Assembly: GCF_051251565.1 (NCBI RefSeq) | Contig: NZ_JBPOFB010000002.1 | Span: 124,001 to 188,000, forward strand | Direction: 5' to 3' | Source of the DNA: Marivita sp051251565 | Lineage (GTDB): Bacteria; Pseudomonadota; Alphaproteobacteria; Rhodobacterales; Rhodobacteraceae | Length of the DNA stretch: 64,000 nt | Part shown: positions 63,187-64,000 of the stretch, piece by piece | Layout of the letters: each line of letters opens with the position of its first letter | How positions within the stretch are numbered: the first letter of the stretch is position 1 | The notes under the pieces: model-generated | The model's input: the letters and a program-made list of their open reading frames with translations, nothing else | Told to the model about the DNA's origin: nothing | Database searches by the model: none | Program-made: the position numbers and the translations under genes

Positions 63187-64000
63187 TCAGGCTGACCGCG
63201 TCAGCGACAGGAACACGTCTTCAAGATCGGCCTGTTCGGTGCGCACATCGCGGATGCGCACACCACTGTCGCGCAGCATGCCCAGTACGTCTTCGGCGGT
63301 GGTTTGGCGTGCGCGGTAGCTGACAGCGATTGTGCCGTCGTCACGCCGGGTGATCCCAATACCGTCCACATTGGGCAGGGTGGCAATATCGGTTTCCGGC
63401 TGGATCACCATCGTCTTGGCGTCCAGCGCGCCCAACAGATTCTTGGTGCTGTCGCGGGCGACAACTGCGCCGTGGTTGATGATCGCGATCTCGTCGCACA
63501 TCTCTTCGGCCTCTTCGAGGTAATGCGTCGTCAGGATAATCGTCATGCCGCTTTCGCGGTTGAGCTTGCGCACATTCGTCCAGAGCATCTGCCGCAGTTC
63601 GATATCCACCCCGGCGGTGGGTTCATCCAGCACCAGAACATGCGGCCGGTGCACAAGCGCCTTGCCCAGCAAGAGTCGCCGCCGCATCCCGCCTGACAGC
63701 GTGCGCGCATAGGCTTCGGCCTTGTCGGTGAGGCCGATCATCTTGAGGATGTCGTCGGACCGGCGTTCGGATTTGGGCACGCCGTATAGACCGGCCTGCA
63801 CCTCAAGCGCGCCGCGCGGGGTGAAGAACGGATCAAGGTTCAATTCCTGCGGCATGACACCAATGGCGGCGCGGGACTGGCGCGGGTTCACGTCCTGATC
63901 CCAGCCCCAGATCGTGACTTTGCCTGCGGTTTTGGTCACCAACCCGGCCAGGATGTTGATCAGCGTCGATTTGCCAGCGCCGTTTGGCCCCAGAAGTCCA
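63187..64000 (-). CDS. ABC-2 type exporter ATPase (CcmA/DrrA-like), 5' end outside window
   Basis: About 270 residues visible; the gene runs off the right edge. Walker A LLGPNGAGKSTLIN lies at the edge (~63958-63996). The signature is TLSGGMRRRLLLGKALVHRP, Walker B VLVLDEPTAGVDIELRQ, and the H-loop TTHYLEEAEEMCDE. COG1131 exporter ATPases drive an ABC-2 permease for drugs, lipids or polysaccharides. The permease is presumably just beyond the right edge. It converges with the HIT gene. Confidence 0.92.
   Translation of the reverse strand, partial: GLLGPNGAGKSTLINILAGLVTKTAGKVTIWGWDQDVNPRQSRAAIGVMPQELNLDPFFTPRGALEVQAGLYGVPKSERRSDDILKMIGLTDKAEAYARTLSGGMRRRLLLGKALVHRPHVLVLDEPTAGVDIELRQMLWTNVRKLNRESGMTIILTTHYLEEAEEMCDEIAIINHGAVVARDSTKNLLGALDAKTMVIQPETDIATLPNVDGIGITRRDDGTIAVSYRARQTTAEDVLGMLRDSGVRIRDVRTEQADLEDVFLSLTRSA

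Overview
This 64 kb window reads as chromosomal DNA of an alphaproteobacterium of the Rhodobacterales, most likely the Roseobacter group. The evidence is the overall gene content and protein style: a two-domain ALDH16, a DUF5928/GT14 glycosyltransferase, a pyrB operon with a degenerate dihydroorotase, and a mutY-dciA-dsbA run. Further signs are an alphaproteobacterial LexA box (GTTC-N7-GTTC), a CtrA-like TTAA-N7-TTAA box, and GC-rich intergenic elements ending in a TATTT/AGAAG core. The DNA is GC-rich and densely coded. I see no rRNA, tRNA, CRISPR array, insertion sequence, phage or integron. There is no gene-free stretch over 300 bp; the longest is about 270 bp, at 45036-45306.

Layout. 1-4.1 kb: end of an aromatic aminotransferase, an ABM-domain protein, and an SOS-boxed dnaE2 that lacks its C-terminal domain. 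4.2-7.4 kb: zinc uptake, with znuA divergent from zur-znuC-znuB. 7.4-12.7 kb: an ABM monooxygenase, a phosphopantetheinyl transferase, a GT-A glycosyltransferase, and deoC with ALDH16. 12.8-14.6 kb: a possible leader peptide, rsfS, rlmH and convergent uppP. 14.8-20.8 kb: gltD-gltB behind two inverted repeats. 21-27 kb: mtgA, GST, queG, a lone HyuA-like protein, msrB-msrA. 27.2-31.1 kb: a minus-strand operon pyrB-orf182-orf129-pyrC'-plsY.

31.2-38.3 kb: a family-4 uracil-DNA glycosylase, moaB, an RND efflux pair and a DsbD-alpha-like protein. 38.4-46.6 kb: YqgE/AlgH, an MBL hydrolase with an acyl-CoA dehydrogenase, sua5, an MFS exporter, and a divergent Tat-signal MBL protein and orphan TRAP binding protein around a perfect 22-bp palindrome. 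46.4-52.6 kb: rsmD with an FAD reductase, a peroxiredoxin, alkB, and mutY divergent from dciA-dsbA. 52.8-59.5 kb: a MoxR / DUF58 / BatA-DUF4159 / vWA-like operon. 59.5-64 kb: DUF1285, a sulfotransferase divergent from a GT14 glycosyltransferase, a HIT protein and a truncated ABC ATPase.

How genes work together. ZnuABC and Zur form a zinc-uptake module. DeoC and ALDH16 plausibly split deoxyribose-5-phosphate and oxidise the acetaldehyde. GltD and GltB form NADPH-glutamate synthase. MsrA and MsrB repair both methionine sulfoxide epimers. The pyrB operon links aspartate transcarbamoylase, two small membrane proteins, a non-catalytic dihydroorotase homologue and the phospholipid acyltransferase PlsY. 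No single cassette is plainly a novel defence or mobile system. The items most worth a second look are the pyrB operon, the truncated SOS-boxed DnaE2, the coupled leader peptide before rsfS, and several unassigned palindromic sites.
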